DNA of 64,000 bases, from NCBI GenBank assembly GCA_000955785.1, contig JYOD01000091.1, positions 1 through 64,000 of the forward strand, in the 5' to 3' direction. This DNA is from Burkholderiaceae bacterium 16. GTDB lineage: Bacteria; Pseudomonadota; Gammaproteobacteria; Burkholderiales; Burkholderiaceae. The notes under the pieces were generated by a model. The model was not told where the DNA came from. It was given only the letters and a program-made list of their open reading frames with translations, and did no database searches. How positions within the stretch are numbered: position 1 is the first letter of the stretch; every line of letters starts with the position of its first letter. Shown here one piece after another: positions 43,092 through 53,112 of this stretch. A program made the position numbers and the translations under genes.

Positions 43092-43421
43092 CTATGCGCC
43101 AGCGGTAAACAGCGCCATCGCGGCGATGCCGGCAATGATCAGGATAGGAACCGCCCAATACTGCATGGGGATCCAGAACAGCGTATGGCGCTTGCGAAGC
43201 TCGACGGGTTCCTGGGTCTTGGGATCGACCAGGATGCGCCCGGGGCGGGAGTTGAGGCGGCGCCCGAGATAGAAGACAGCCACGGCGGACAAGATCAGTG
43301 CAACGACAATCGTCGCCACGTTGGAAAGATTCAGCACCGAGCCCAGCAGGCTCATGACAAGCATGACGGCAAGCGGAACGATGACAACGAGAAAACCTAA
43401 ACCTTGCCAAATCAAAAACAT
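43092..43421 (-). CDS. Small integral membrane protein
   Basis: A 109-residue protein with three predicted membrane helices (about 5-28, 33-55 and 84-106) and a positively charged loop between helices two and three (GRRLNSRPGRILVDPKTQEPVELRKRH split by charged residues). I recognise no family with a known role. The loop pattern suggests a small conserved membrane family. It is flanked by gaps of 259 and 205 bp. Confidence 0.65.
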   Translation of the reverse strand: MFLIWQGLGFLVVIVPLAVMLVMSLLGSVLNLSNVATIVVALILSAVAVFYLGRRLNSRPGRILVDPKTQEPVELRKRHTLFWIPMQYWAVPILIIAGIAAMALFTAGA

Positions 43422-43626
43422 TAAATACTCCAGCTCAATGGATATAAGAATGAAATGCCCCGGTCAGGCGGCATAGTCGGTGAATTATATCGATGAGACG
43501 GATTGAGCACAAATCAGGATTCTGATTGGATTGGAGAAGGCGGAACCATTGTCCACACCCTTCCATACCCTTGCTTGCAAGCTTCGAACGAGGCCCGGCA
43601 CGCGTTGATCCGGGCCACCTTCCGCT

Positions 43627-44550
43627 TCAGAAGCCGACGCTATTGCGCCCCTTCAGTAGCAGCAGCGACCGCGCTTCTTCCGGCGTAGCGATCTCGAGCG
43701 ACAGCGCCTCGATCACACTGCGCACCCGCAGTACCTGCGCGGCATTGCTGTGCGCGAGCCTGCCGGGGCCATCCCACAGGGAATCCTCCAGCCCAACGCG
43801 CACATTGCCGCCGACCGACGCGGAAATCGCCGCCAGCGGCATTTGATGCCGTCCGGCGCCCAGCACCGACCAGACGTAGTCCTTGCCGAATAGCCGGTCC
43901 GCGGTGCGGCGCATGTGCATCAGGTCCTCCACATGCGCACCGATGCCGCCCCGCAGCCCGAACACGGACTGAATCAGCAGCGGTGGTGTCAGGAGCGCGC
44001 GATCGAGGAAGTGGGCCGCCGTGTAGAGGTGCCCGATGTCGTAGCACTCGATCTCGAACCGCGTCTGGTTTTCACTGCAGGACTGGAGAATGTATGCGAT
44101 GTCCTTGAACGTGTTCTTGAAGATGCCGTCGTAGCTTTGCTCCAGGTAGGGACGCTCCCAGTCGTGCCTGAGGTCCTTGAAGCGGTCCAGCAATTCGTAC
44201 AGGCCGAAGTTCATCGTGCCCATATTGAGGGACGCGAGTTCCGGCCGCAACTGCAGCGCCGGCTGCAGCCGCTCCTCGACGCTCATCGTCGGCGCGCCGC
44301 CCGTCGTCAGGTTGATCACCACATCCGAAGCCGCCTTGATGGCCAGTGCGAACCGGCGAAATAGCGCCGGGTCCTGCGAAGGACGTCCATCGCCGGGATC
44401 GCGCGCGTGGAGGTGAACGATGGCGGCGCCGGCCTGCGCGGCGCCAATCGCGCTCGCTGCAATGTCCTCAGGCGTGACAGGCAGATGGGGCGACATGGAC
44501 GGCGTGTGGATGGACCCGGTAATGGCGCAGGTGATGATGACTTTGTTCAA
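43627..44550 (-). CDS. Beta-keto acid cleavage enzyme (BKACE, DUF849)
   Basis: A 307-residue TIM-barrel protein: MNKVIITCAITGSIHTPSMS at the start, the zinc motif HLHARDP (His46, His48) and IECYDIGHL downstream. The family cleaves a beta-keto acid with acetyl-CoA to give acetoacetate (or a related keto acid) and a CoA ester. The start is TTG at 44550, which overlaps the stop of the upstream oxidoreductase gene (TTGA); GAGGAAG lies 7 nt before it. It is the last gene of the seven-gene operon, so it should act on a late intermediate of the aromatic pathway. Confidence 0.82.
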   Translation of the reverse strand: MNKVIITCAITGSIHTPSMSPHLPVTPEDIAASAIGAAQAGAAIVHLHARDPGDGRPSQDPALFRRFALAIKAASDVVINLTTGGAPTMSVEERLQPALQLRPELASLNMGTMNFGLYELLDRFKDLRHDWERPYLEQSYDGIFKNTFKDIAYILQSCSENQTRFEIECYDIGHLYTAAHFLDRALLTPPLLIQSVFGLRGGIGAHVEDLMHMRRTADRLFGKDYVWSVLGAGRHQMPLAAISASVGGNVRVGLEDSLWDGPGRLAHSNAAQVLRVRSVIEALSLEIATPEEARSLLLLKGRNSVGF

Positions 44551-47500
44551 GATGCTTCCTCGTTGGCGAATGGGTTCGAGCGGGCCTTGTCCCGCCTGGC
44601 GAAGCCGGACTGCGCCTGCCGTTCCCGGACATGCCCATACCCCCGCACGCTGGCGGGCCAGGCCAGCAGTTCCCGCAATCGCTCCGCGGGCCATTGCGCC
44701 GCCACCTGTTCAATAGCGTCGAGGTCTTCTTCGTAGGCATCGCGCACGCGGCGATTCAGTACTGCCTCCGCGCCGCGTGCGAACGGGTCGAGCCAGCTGC
44801 CACGCAGGAAGCGCACGCTGGCCAGCATGCGGAACATGGGACGTATCCAGCCGCCAACGCGTGTCTTGCTGACCTTTCCGGTAAGTTTGTCCAGCTTGCC
44901 GAAGGGGCCGCCCGCCAGATGGAAGCCAATCTTGAACTCGCCTTCGAACGCATCGCGCAGGGACTGCAGGAACTCGGGCCTGGCATACAAGCGTGCCACC
45001 TCGAACTCGTCCTTGACCGCAAGCACGCGAAAGTACTGCGTCGCCACCTGACGGACCAGGGCCTCAGCGTCGCTGCGGCCTGCCAGCGTGCGCTGGACCG
45101 CCGCGATCCGCTTGCGGTAGCGATCGGCAAGCGCTGTGTTCTGATAGCCGACAAGTCGCCGGGCCCGGTCCTCGATCAGCCCGGCCAGCGATCCGCCCGC
45201 CTTCATCTGCATCCGGACCACCTGCGCGGGCGCCAGCAGCCGCAGTACCGCCGCGTTGTCATGCGCGAGCCACCGGCCTAGCGCGAACGCCTTCTGGTTG
45301 GTGGCGGCCGCCACCCCGTTGAGTTCGATTGCCTTCTCCATCGCGAGCCGCCGCACCGGGATCGAGCCCTTCTGCCAGGCGTAGCCAAGCAAAAGCATGT
45401 TCGAGAGAATGGCATCGCCAAGGAGTTGCAGCGCCAGCGCTGCCACGTCGACAAATTCGGCTCGCCCGCCCAATGCCGCGGTCAGCCGATGCCTGAGACC
45501 CGTCTCATTGGCCGACCAGTCCGGCTGGCTGGTGAAATCACTGGTGGGAACGATCTCGGTATTGACGAAGGCGCGCGCCAGCCCCGGTCGCAGCCGCGAC
45601 AGGGCGTCGGCGCCGGCCGCGACGATCAGGTCGCATCCCAGCAGGACATCGGCTTCGCCGCTGCCGATGCGCGCGGCGTGCAGCAGTTCCGCGCTGGGGG
45701 CAATCCGGATATGCGATCCGACCGCACCGTACTTCTGGGATAGTCCGGTGATGTCCAGTGAACTGCCGGCCTTGCCATCCAGGTGCGCCGCCATGGTCAG
45801 CACGGCGCCAATGGTCACGACGCCGGTGCCGCCGATGCCCGCCACCAGGATCGACGCCGGTTCGAAATCGCCCGGGATGGCGGGGTCCGGCAGCGCGGGA
45901 ATCTTCAGGTCACTTGGCGTGCCGCCCTTAGCTTCAGGCCGGCGCGGCTTTGCCCCGTCGAGCGTCACAAAGCTCGGGCAAAAACCGCGCACGCACGACA
46001 TGTCCTTGTTGCACGACGACTGGTTGATCTGCCGCTTGCGGCCCAGCGCCGTCTCCAGCGGCTCGATGGCAAGGCATCCGGACTGGTCGCCGCAATCGCC
46101 GCAGCCCTCGCAGACCTCGGGATCGATATAGGTACGCACCGGCGGGTCGGGCAGCTTGCCGCGCTTGCGCAGCCGCCGTGCCTCCGTGGCGCAGGCCTGG
46201 TCGTAGATGAGCACCGACAGCCCGGCGTATTCGCGCAGTTCGCGCTGCACGGTCTCCAGCGCCGCGCGGTCGTATACCGGCACGTCCAGCGCTGCGCGGC
46301 GGCGCTGGTCGTAAGCCGTCACATCATCCGTGACCACGACAAGCTTCCTGATCCCCTCCGCCCGCAACTGGGCGACAGCCTTGTCGACGCTCAGCTCACC
46401 GTCGACCGGCTGGCCGCCCGTCATGGAGACAAAGCCGTTGAACAACAGCTTATAGGTCATCCGCAGATTGGCCGCCAGCGCCTGGCGGATCGCCAGATAG
46501 CCGGAATGGAAGTAAGTCCCGTCGCCCATGTTGGCGAAGACATGGGGCTCGCTCGTGAACGGCGCCTGCCCCATCCACATCATCCCCTCGCCACCCATGT
46601 GCGAGACGGTGTGCGTCTTCTTCGGGTCGTTCAGCATGGCAATGGTATGGCAGCCGACGCCCGCCAGCGCCCTGCTGCCGTCCGGCAGCCTGGTGGACGT
46701 GTTATGCGGGCAACCCGCGCAAAAGCTCGGCCGGCGCAGCGGCGCGGCAGGTTCCGCCGCGCTCGTCAATGGCGCATTCGCATCCGCCACGGCCTGCCCC
46801 GGCAATCCCAGCAGCCGGTGGATGGCTTCGGCGATCTGGAGCACCGTCAGCTCATTGCAGATGGGCAGCACCGGGGCGCCCCGCGACACGGACCACTCAG
46901 GCGCGCCGTCGAACTTGCCACGCACCACGGGCGCCCGCGCCATACGCGCATCGAAGAGGATGGACTTCAGTTGCGACTCGAGTAGCGGCCGCTTCTCCTC
47001 GATCACCAGGATGGTGTCGAGACCCTCGGCAAAGGCGCGCACGATTTCGTCTTCGAGCGGCCATACCATGCCGATCTTCAATACGCGCAGCGCCGCGCCG
47101 TGCGGACTGGCAGCGTCGATGCCGAGCCGCTGCAAGGCTTGCATCGTATCGGCGTAGGATTTGCCGGCGGTGACGATGCCCACGCGCGCGGCCGGGGCAG
47201 GCCACACGAGCCGGTTGAGCCCCGCCGCCCGGGCGAACTGGACGGCTGCCGGCAGCTTGTGCACGTACAGGCGCTCTTCCGCGACCGGCGCCATTTCGAA
47301 GGCGCGAATATGCAGGGGCCCGTTGGCTGCGGGCAATGCACCGATCGGGGCACGCTGCCCCACTTCGACTTCGCTGGCGGATTCCACCACGTCGGTCACA
47401 AGCTTCATGCCGACCCAGCATCCGCTGTGGCGCGACATCTCGATCCCCCGCAAGCCGAAGTCGATGATGTCCTGGACGTTCGCCGGGTACAGCACCGGTA

Positions 47501-48023
47501 TGCCTGCCGCGATCAGCGAGAAGTCAGACTGGTGCGCGGTGGTCGACGACTTCGCGCTATGGTCGTCGCCCGCCAGGACCAGCACGCCGCCGGCGGCACT
47601 GGTGCCGGCCAGATTGCCGTGCTTCAGCGGATCGCCGCTGCGATCGACGCCCGGCCCCTTGCCGTACCAGATGCCAAACACGCCTTCCACCGTGGCACCG
47701 GGAAAAGTGCCGACGTATTGCGTGCCCCAGATGGCAGTGGCGGCCAGGTCCTCGTTGACGCCGGGCTGGAAGCGCACGTTCATCGCCTGCAGCAACGGCT
47801 GGATGCGCCACAACTCCATGTCGAGCCGGCCCAGTGGCGATCCGCGGTAGCCGGAGATAAAGCCCCCGGTATTCTTGCCCAGGCGCGCATCGATGCGGCG
47901 CTGGTCCAGCGCGATGCGCAGGATCGCCTGGTTGCCGGTGAGGAAGACCTTGCCGGCGAGTTGCTCGAAGCGGTCGTCCAGCCGGGGCGACGGCAATGCC
48001 GTTGGCTCCGTGCGCGCGTTCAT
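44547..48023 (-). CDS. Indolepyruvate:ferredoxin oxidoreductase-type 2-oxoacid oxidoreductase, IorA-IorB fusion
   Basis: A 1158-residue single-chain enzyme. The N-terminal and middle parts match the IorA alpha subunit, including the thiamine-diphosphate segment ANMGDGTYFHSG and SFCAGCPHN. A cysteine-rich stretch, CEGCGDCGDQSGC with later CNKDMSC and CPSF, binds Fe-S clusters. From about residue 720 an IorB-like gamma domain begins (VAGIGGTGVVTIGAVLTMAA). The family oxidatively decarboxylates aryl pyruvates or branched 2-oxoacids to acyl-CoA, passing electrons to ferredoxin. In this operon it probably turns a 2-oxoacid from ring cleavage into a CoA ester for the BKACE enzyme. The true substrate is unknown. 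Confidence 0.82.
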   Translation of the reverse strand: MNARTEPTALPSPRLDDRFEQLAGKVFLTGNQAILRIALDQRRIDARLGKNTGGFISGYRGSPLGRLDMELWRIQPLLQAMNVRFQPGVNEDLAATAIWGTQYVGTFPGATVEGVFGIWYGKGPGVDRSGDPLKHGNLAGTSAAGGVLVLAGDDHSAKSSTTAHQSDFSLIAAGIPVLYPANVQDIIDFGLRGIEMSRHSGCWVGMKLVTDVVESASEVEVGQRAPIGALPAANGPLHIRAFEMAPVAEERLYVHKLPAAVQFARAAGLNRLVWPAPAARVGIVTAGKSYADTMQALQRLGIDAASPHGAALRVLKIGMVWPLEDEIVRAFAEGLDTILVIEEKRPLLESQLKSILFDARMARAPVVRGKFDGAPEWSVSRGAPVLPICNELTVLQIAEAIHRLLGLPGQAVADANAPLTSAAEPAAPLRRPSFCAGCPHNTSTRLPDGSRALAGVGCHTIAMLNDPKKTHTVSHMGGEGMMWMGQAPFTSEPHVFANMGDGTYFHSGYLAIRQALAANLRMTYKLLFNGFVSMTGGQPVDGELSVDKAVAQLRAEGIRKLVVVTDDVTAYDQRRRAALDVPVYDRAALETVQRELREYAGLSVLIYDQACATEARRLRKRGKLPDPPVRTYIDPEVCEGCGDCGDQSGCLAIEPLETALGRKRQINQSSCNKDMSCVRGFCPSFVTLDGAKPRRPEAKGGTPSDLKIPALPDPAIPGDFEPASILVAGIGGTGVVTIGAVLTMAAHLDGKAGSSLDITGLSQKYGAVGSHIRIAPSAELLHAARIGSGEADVLLGCDLIVAAGADALSRLRPGLARAFVNTEIVPTSDFTSQPDWSANETGLRHRLTAALGGRAEFVDVAALALQLLGDAILSNMLLLGYAWQKGSIPVRRLAMEKAIELNGVAAATNQKAFALGRWLAHDNAAVLRLLAPAQVVRMQMKAGGSLAGLIEDRARRLVGYQNTALADRYRKRIAAVQRTLAGRSDAEALVRQVATQYFRVLAVKDEFEVARLYARPEFLQSLRDAFEGEFKIGFHLAGGPFGKLDKLTGKVSKTRVGGWIRPMFRMLASVRFLRGSWLDPFARGAEAVLNRRVRDAYEEDLDAIEQVAAQWPAERLRELLAWPASVRGYGHVRERQAQSGFARRDKARSNPFANEEAS

Positions 48024-48124
48024 GGCAAATCGCCTGTGAGTACCCGGTTACCGCTGGCACGCGGAATAAGACAAGCCGTCATCGAAACGAACTCCGTGAT
48101 GAATGATTAAGGTATCGATAGCAA

Positions 48125-49468
48125 TCAGAAGCGCTGCGAGTACTGCACGCCGATGCTCTGCTGCCGCGTCGACAGGGTTTCCTGGCCCGCTGCCGTGGGA
48201 TTGCCTGAAAGTTGTGTGGCAACGGCCGAACCCAGTGCCGAGCTGCCGGTGGTGGCGTAGCCGGGAGACAAGGAGTAGAAGACCGACCATTTGCTGTTCG
48301 GCCCGGTCGCATAGCCAAGTCCGAGCGTGTAGTGCCGGCGGAACGTGGCAGGCGAGGTGACGTTGTTGGCGGTGTCCTCATCCGCGTAGGCCGCACTGTT
48401 TAGTGAGACGCCGCCCGACACGTGCAAGGCGGGGGTCACCTGGTAGCGCACACCGAGCTTGAAGACATTCATGTCCTTCCACCCATTGCCCGGGCCGCCG
48501 CTGCTGCCGCGCAAGGCCGTGCCGTCGAAGGGGCGATTGCCGAGCCCGGACGTTCCCGAATAGTTGATGCGCTGGTAATCGAAGAGAAAGGACAGGTCGG
48601 GCGTGGGCGACCACTGCATGCCGGCCAGCATGTTCTCCGGAATATCCAGGCGGCCCTGGTCCGCCAGCAAGCCCTCATACTCCGTGAGCCGTCCCATCCG
48701 GATACGGGGCGAGTACGCCACGCCGAAGCTGAGCGTATCGCTGGCACGCCAGTAGGAACCGATGCGCATCCCCACGCCGAACGAGGACGCCGTGCCCTGG
48801 TTGGTCAGGTGGTCCGGCGCCGCCGATTGCGGGGCCAGCGCCTGCAAGCCCTCGGCACTGAACAACTGGGCCGCGATCAATAGCGAGAAGCCGACCGAGA
48901 CCGTATCGGAAACCCGTGCGGATACCGTTGGCGCTATCGTCAACTGCTGGATGGTGGTGGTGGCCCTGCCGTTGCCGCATAGCACATTGCCACGGTAGGT
49001 GGCGCCGGGCGCCGCCGGCGGCGGTGCGAGGCAGGTTGTGGCGCTGCCCGTGAAGTAGGTGCCCGCGCCATTGCTGTAGCCGACGAGGCTCAGTGACAGG
49101 TCGGGACTGATCATCTTGCTGATCGCCATGTCGGCAAGCGGCACCCAGCGGTTCGCGCTATCCGCGCGGGTGTCGAGCACGCCGGTCAATGGCGGCGGCA
49201 GGCCCGCCGAGCGGCTCATGCTGGTCCGGCCGTTGGTGGCGATCAGGTTGCCGTCGAAACGGTTGCCGGCCCATACCGTGGTAGCGGGGTTGCTGGCGCC
49301 GCCGAACGCATCGCGCGTCGATGCGGCCGCGGCACCGGCCACGCCGCGCGCTTCGGCGCCGTAGCCAATCTGGAAGTAGCCGTTGTCGGCAAGCGCAAGC
49401 GCGGGGCACAGGGCTGCCGCGGACGTGACGATCCACTGTTTCGAATTCACTGCTGTCTCCATTGTCAT
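48125..49468 (-). CDS. FadL/TodX-family outer membrane channel
   Basis: A 447-residue outer-membrane beta-barrel: a signal peptide ending ALALA near residue 27, then NGYFQIGYGAEARGVAGAA and the SNPATTVW turn close to the N-terminus as in FadL (hatch segment), and alternating strands to a C-terminal Phe (YSQRF). FadL-type channels let hydrophobic molecules such as toluene, xylene or fatty acids enter. Its place between the hydrolase and the oxidoreductase genes suggests that the pathway substrate is a poorly soluble aromatic. Confidence 0.82.
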   Translation of the reverse strand: MTMETAVNSKQWIVTSAAALCPALALADNGYFQIGYGAEARGVAGAAAASTRDAFGGASNPATTVWAGNRFDGNLIATNGRTSMSRSAGLPPPLTGVLDTRADSANRWVPLADMAISKMISPDLSLSLVGYSNGAGTYFTGSATTCLAPPPAAPGATYRGNVLCGNGRATTTIQQLTIAPTVSARVSDTVSVGFSLLIAAQLFSAEGLQALAPQSAAPDHLTNQGTASSFGVGMRIGSYWRASDTLSFGVAYSPRIRMGRLTEYEGLLADQGRLDIPENMLAGMQWSPTPDLSFLFDYQRINYSGTSGLGNRPFDGTALRGSSGGPGNGWKDMNVFKLGVRYQVTPALHVSGGVSLNSAAYADEDTANNVTSPATFRRHYTLGLGYATGPNSKWSVFYSLSPGYATTGSSALGSAVATQLSGNPTAAGQETLSTRQQSIGVQYSQRF

Positions 49469-49520
49469 TGTTATGGCCGCGGGAATGTCTCTGCCTCCTC
49501 GCGGCGGGGGCTTGATGCGA

Positions 49521-50489
49521 TCAGTGGCCGGTGATCAGATTGGTCAGGACGCCAAGTCCGGCGATTTCAACCTCGACCCGGTCGCCGTCGTGCAGGAAGC
49601 GCCACTGCTCGATGCCGGCGCAGTTCGGCACGCATCCGGTGGCGAGCAGTTCGCCGCCGTGCAGGGTCTCGTTGGACGATGCATAGCTGACGATGCGGTC
49701 GATGCGATGGGTCATCCCCGAGGTGCTGCCTTTGCCGCGCACCTCACCGTTGACGCGCACGATGACGTCGAGCGCATGCGGATCGCCGATCTCATCCGCC
49801 GTGACGACCCAGGCGCCGAGACTGTTGCTGCCATCGAAGTCCTTGCCCTTGGCCGGGCCTGCGCTGGGCCGGGCGCGCATCTCCTTCATCAGCTGCGCGC
49901 GTTCGGAGAAGTCGTTGAAGATCACGTAGCCGAACACGTGCGACATCGCCGCCGCGCTGTCGATGTTCTTGCCCGAACGCCCGACAATCACCCCAAGCTC
50001 GGCCTCGTAGTCCAGCTTGGTGCCCGGCGCGGGCCGGCGCACCCTGCCCCCATGACCGGAAAGATTGAGGCGCGCGCCTTTGTAGTACATGGGCGTTTCA
50101 AAGAAGGCCTTCGGGACTTTCCCCGCGCCCAGCATGCGCATCAGCAAACCTGTCAGCGGGCTGACGCCATGCGCCATGACCTGCCGGAATGCATTCCTGA
50201 GATGCTGCTCGTACACGCTGAAGCAACGGATCTGCGGGGGACGGTAAGGGACCTGGAGCTGGACCTCCCCCAGCGCATGGACCCCCGGCGCGCGGCCCGC
50301 CCCGGCGCTTTCCGCCGCCAGTTTCCGAATGGCCGGCAGCGTCTCATCCTGATGCTCGATCAGCGCCAGCAGGGAAGCGAAGCGCGCGTCCCCCGAAAAG
50401 GAAGCGGTCACGTCCAGCACGCGGCCGCCCGAAAGCGAGAGCCCCACATGGCTTGCCACGTCCGCCGAGGAAAACGTACACAGTCTCAC
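49521..50489 (-). CDS. Fumarylacetoacetate hydrolase-family protein
   Basis: A 322-residue protein. The C-terminal FAH domain has metal ligands Glu162 and Glu164 (DYEAELGVIVG) and Asp193 (VIFNDFSER), the family metal triad, with KGKDFDGSNSLGAWVV downstream. Family members cleave C-C bonds of diketo acids or decarboxylate/hydrate ring-fission products. Positioned 13 bp after an extradiol-type dioxygenase, it most likely acts on the ring-cleavage product. Confidence 0.85.
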   Translation of the reverse strand: MRLCTFSSADVASHVGLSLSGGRVLDVTASFSGDARFASLLALIEHQDETLPAIRKLAAESAGAGRAPGVHALGEVQLQVPYRPPQIRCFSVYEQHLRNAFRQVMAHGVSPLTGLLMRMLGAGKVPKAFFETPMYYKGARLNLSGHGGRVRRPAPGTKLDYEAELGVIVGRSGKNIDSAAAMSHVFGYVIFNDFSERAQLMKEMRARPSAGPAKGKDFDGSNSLGAWVVTADEIGDPHALDVIVRVNGEVRGKGSTSGMTHRIDRIVSYASSNETLHGGELLATGCVPNCAGIEQWRFLHDGDRVEVEIAGLGVLTNLITGH

Positions 50490-50502
50490 GGCCTTGACTC
50501 CC

Positions 50503-51099
50503 TCAGCGCAACGTCAGGAACTGGCGGCTAGTCACCTCGCCGGGCCGCATCAGCAAGCTGTCGGGTTCGCCCGCCTTGTAGCGTTCGAGCAAATGCTCCG
50601 GATCGAACTCGACGCCGATCGAGTTTTCGGCGAAGGCGCCCGAGCGGAACCAGGCCTGCAGGTCTTCCGGCGCCGCGAAGTTGTCAACCTGGAGTTCGGC
50701 CTGTATGCCGTCGGGGTCGCGGTAGTACAGCGACGTGGTCGGCCCATGGTTGATGCACCATTCCGGCTTGAGGGCGTGCGCCTTCAGGCGTTCATAGGTG
50801 TGAAGCAGGTCGCCGAGCGAGCCGAAGGTGAATGCCACATGGTCCAGGCCCGTACTCTCGCGCCGCTTGGGCTCGAAATTCGCGGCGTTGATCAGCGCCA
50901 GGCGGTGGTGCTCTTCGTCGTAGGACAGGAAGCAAAGCAAGGCATTGCGGAACATCACGCGCGCGCCCAGCACGATGCTCCACCAATGGATCGCTTCGTC
51001 AAAGCGCCGCGTGGTGAGCACGATATGGGCGAGCTTCGCCGGGGGACGCGCGTCCGGGTCCGGGCAGGGGATAGGAAACTGGTCCATGATGTCGCTCAT
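50503..51099 (-). CDS. One-domain extradiol-type dioxygenase (VOC superfamily)
   Basis: A 198-residue protein. The iron/metal triad fits His25 (KLAHIVL), His87 (LDHVAF) and Glu135 (QAELQVD). DEEHHRLALIN at 61-71 resembles the small, one-domain biphenyl-2,3-diol dioxygenases, which open catechols next to the diol. The last 60 residues form an unusual tail with FDPEHLLERYKAGEPDSLLMRPG. The start overlaps the monooxygenase stop (ATGA), so the two are translationally coupled. Ring cleavage of a catechol made by the two hydroxylases is the expected role. Confidence 0.82.
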   Translation of the reverse strand: MSDIMDQFPIPCPDPDARPPAKLAHIVLTTRRFDEAIHWWSIVLGARVMFRNALLCFLSYDEEHHRLALINAANFEPKRRESTGLDHVAFTFGSLGDLLHTYERLKAHALKPEWCINHGPTTSLYYRDPDGIQAELQVDNFAAPEDLQAWFRSGAFAENSIGVEFDPEHLLERYKAGEPDSLLMRPGEVTSRQFLTLR

Positions 51100-53027
51100 T
51101 GCCTCTCCTTCGTGAGGTGTGCCGCGCTTGCGGCGCTGGTGGTGATGGTGGTGACGGACTGGGAAACCAGGCGGGTGACAACGTCCCGCAACGCCGCCCG
51201 GGGATCGGCGCACTGACGCCGGCTGCGCCAGGCCACGATGCCGTCGCCGCGCAGCAGCACGGCGCCGGACTCGTCGATCTCCAGCGCCGCGGCGAATGCC
51301 GACGGGTCGATGCGAAACTGCGCGGCGTCGCCGCTGCCGACAAGCGGACACGCCACCTCGATGCCCCAGTCGGAATGCAGTTGCGACAGGGCCGCCAGCC
51401 AGCGCACGCGCTCCTTTTCGTTGACCAGCAGCGTCATCGGTGCGCGCCGCGCCAGGTCCCGCGTCGAGAGTGACTCGCCATCGCGTTCGCTCCAGAGATG
51501 GGGAACCAGCGAGCCAGGACTTGTGCTCGGCCAGTATTCGGCGCCGGCATGGGGGGACTGCGGGTGCGGATGCGGCTCGCGGCAGACGAATCCGCCCGAA
51601 TGCGCGTAGCCGAGATCGGTGCCGAGCGTCACAAACACCTCGCGCTGCTTGTCGATCGCCCTTCGCACTTTTGCCCGGGCCTCGACGCCGCCGGGCTCCG
51701 CGCCCGCCAGATGACACAGCGGCTTCAGGCCGGCGCCCGTCACGGTACGGAACAGCCCTCGTGCCACGCGCCTGGGCAGCATGCGCACCCACGCGGACCG
51801 GGAAAGCGCGGACAACGTCTTGAAGCCGGCAGGCTCCACGCCAGCGGCGCGCAACACCTCGTCGGACAGCTCGCTCAGTTGCAGCGTGCGGCGCGCATGG
51901 GCATCCGCGCTCGCGGACCGCTCGGCGGCATAACTGGACAACAGCCCTTGCGCGAGGTCGCCGCGCACGAAGCCGCCCAGCAGGATCTGCAGCCGCCACG
52001 CCAGGCTCGCCGCATCCTCGATGCCATGGTTCATGCCAAAGCCCCCGATGGCGGAGAATCCGGCGGCAGCGTCGCCTAGCAGCATTACCCGGCCCACCCG
52101 GCAGGTCTCGGCGCGCCGCAGCGCCATGGCCCATGGCCGGACCGACTGGACCTTGACGTCGATGCTGTCATCGCCGATCGCCGCCCGCACCAGCGCCAGC
52201 GCCCGCGCGGCCGGCATCTCGCCAGCCGGCTCGATATCCGGCAGCACCGCCGTCGACAGGACCCAGTCCTCGTCGTCGGCGGTGTGGGCCGTAAGCGTGC
52301 CCACCACCTGGGGGTTGAGAATCCAGTACAGCGGGCTTGGCCGCGACGCGGTCAGCCTGTCCAGCCGCGCACGGAAATGGATCTGCGCGACCGCCTGCAA
52401 CGGCGTCTCGGCCGACCGCACCCCGAGCAGGTGCCGCACGGTGCTCTGCGCGCCGTCCGCACCCGCGACGAAGCGCGCGGTGCGCCGCACGCGCCGGCCG
52501 CTGCGTAGTTCGCGCAGCGTCAACACGCATCCGTCATCGTCTTGCGACAGCGCCTCCAGCTCGTATCCCGCCAGGAACTCGATCCGCTCGCTGCCCGCAA
52601 CGCGCTGTCGCAAGATCGCATCGGTCACGTTCTGGGACAGGTGCAGTGGGCGGCAAGGCCCGCTGCCCAGCAGGCGTGCGGTATGCACCGGGTCGTTGCC
52701 GATCGGCACGCAGCGCCCGAGATCCACCCCCGCCAGCGACGTGCACCACGTGATGTAGCGAAGCTTGAGCGGCGCCGAACTGATCTCGCGCAGCGCCTCG
52801 GCAAGTTCGGCATCGATGGAGCGGATCACCTCCATCGCGCGGGCAGACCAGACGTGTCCGCGCGGATGCGTATCCGCATCCGGCTGACGCTCGATCAGCA
52901 CGCTGCGGATGCCGCGGCTGGCCAGGAGCAGGGCCAGCACGGAGCCTGCCGTGCCGGCGCCGACGATTGCAACGGGGGTGGGATGCCCACCCTGGCCGAG
53001 CGGCGCGGCTTCGGGATCGTGTGTCAC
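51096..53027 (-). CDS. FAD-dependent aromatic hydroxylase (PheA/TfdB-like), GD motif altered
   Basis: A 643-residue flavoprotein. The dinucleotide site is VAIVGAGTAGSVLALLLASRG (about 18-38), the DG motif is GADGAQSTVRHLLG, and the FAD ribityl motif reads GDAAAGFSAIGGFGMNHG instead of the usual GDAAHxxPPxGGxGxN. A C-terminal thioredoxin-like domain (about 560-643) ends with DESGAVLLRGDGIVAWR. The start is GTG at 53027; AAGGTTTAC is upstream, and no ATG gives a better N-terminus. Expected reaction: NAD(P)H- and O2-dependent ring hydroxylation. It is 85 bp downstream of its paralogue and coupled to the dioxygenase gene. Confidence 0.82.
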   Translation of the reverse strand: MTHDPEAAPLGQGGHPTPVAIVGAGTAGSVLALLLASRGIRSVLIERQPDADTHPRGHVWSARAMEVIRSIDAELAEALREISSAPLKLRYITWCTSLAGVDLGRCVPIGNDPVHTARLLGSGPCRPLHLSQNVTDAILRQRVAGSERIEFLAGYELEALSQDDDGCVLTLRELRSGRRVRRTARFVAGADGAQSTVRHLLGVRSAETPLQAVAQIHFRARLDRLTASRPSPLYWILNPQVVGTLTAHTADDEDWVLSTAVLPDIEPAGEMPAARALALVRAAIGDDSIDVKVQSVRPWAMALRRAETCRVGRVMLLGDAAAGFSAIGGFGMNHGIEDAASLAWRLQILLGGFVRGDLAQGLLSSYAAERSASADAHARRTLQLSELSDEVLRAAGVEPAGFKTLSALSRSAWVRMLPRRVARGLFRTVTGAGLKPLCHLAGAEPGGVEARAKVRRAIDKQREVFVTLGTDLGYAHSGGFVCREPHPHPQSPHAGAEYWPSTSPGSLVPHLWSERDGESLSTRDLARRAPMTLLVNEKERVRWLAALSQLHSDWGIEVACPLVGSGDAAQFRIDPSAFAAALEIDESGAVLLRGDGIVAWRSRRQCADPRAALRDVVTRLVSQSVTTITTSAASAAHLTKERQ

Positions 53028-53112
53028 AGGTAAACCTTCGCGAGAGTGTTGATGAGTGCCTGCGCGGCGGGGCGCAGCGACAGCCGGGAGCCTTGGCCCG
53101 GACCGGGCGCGC

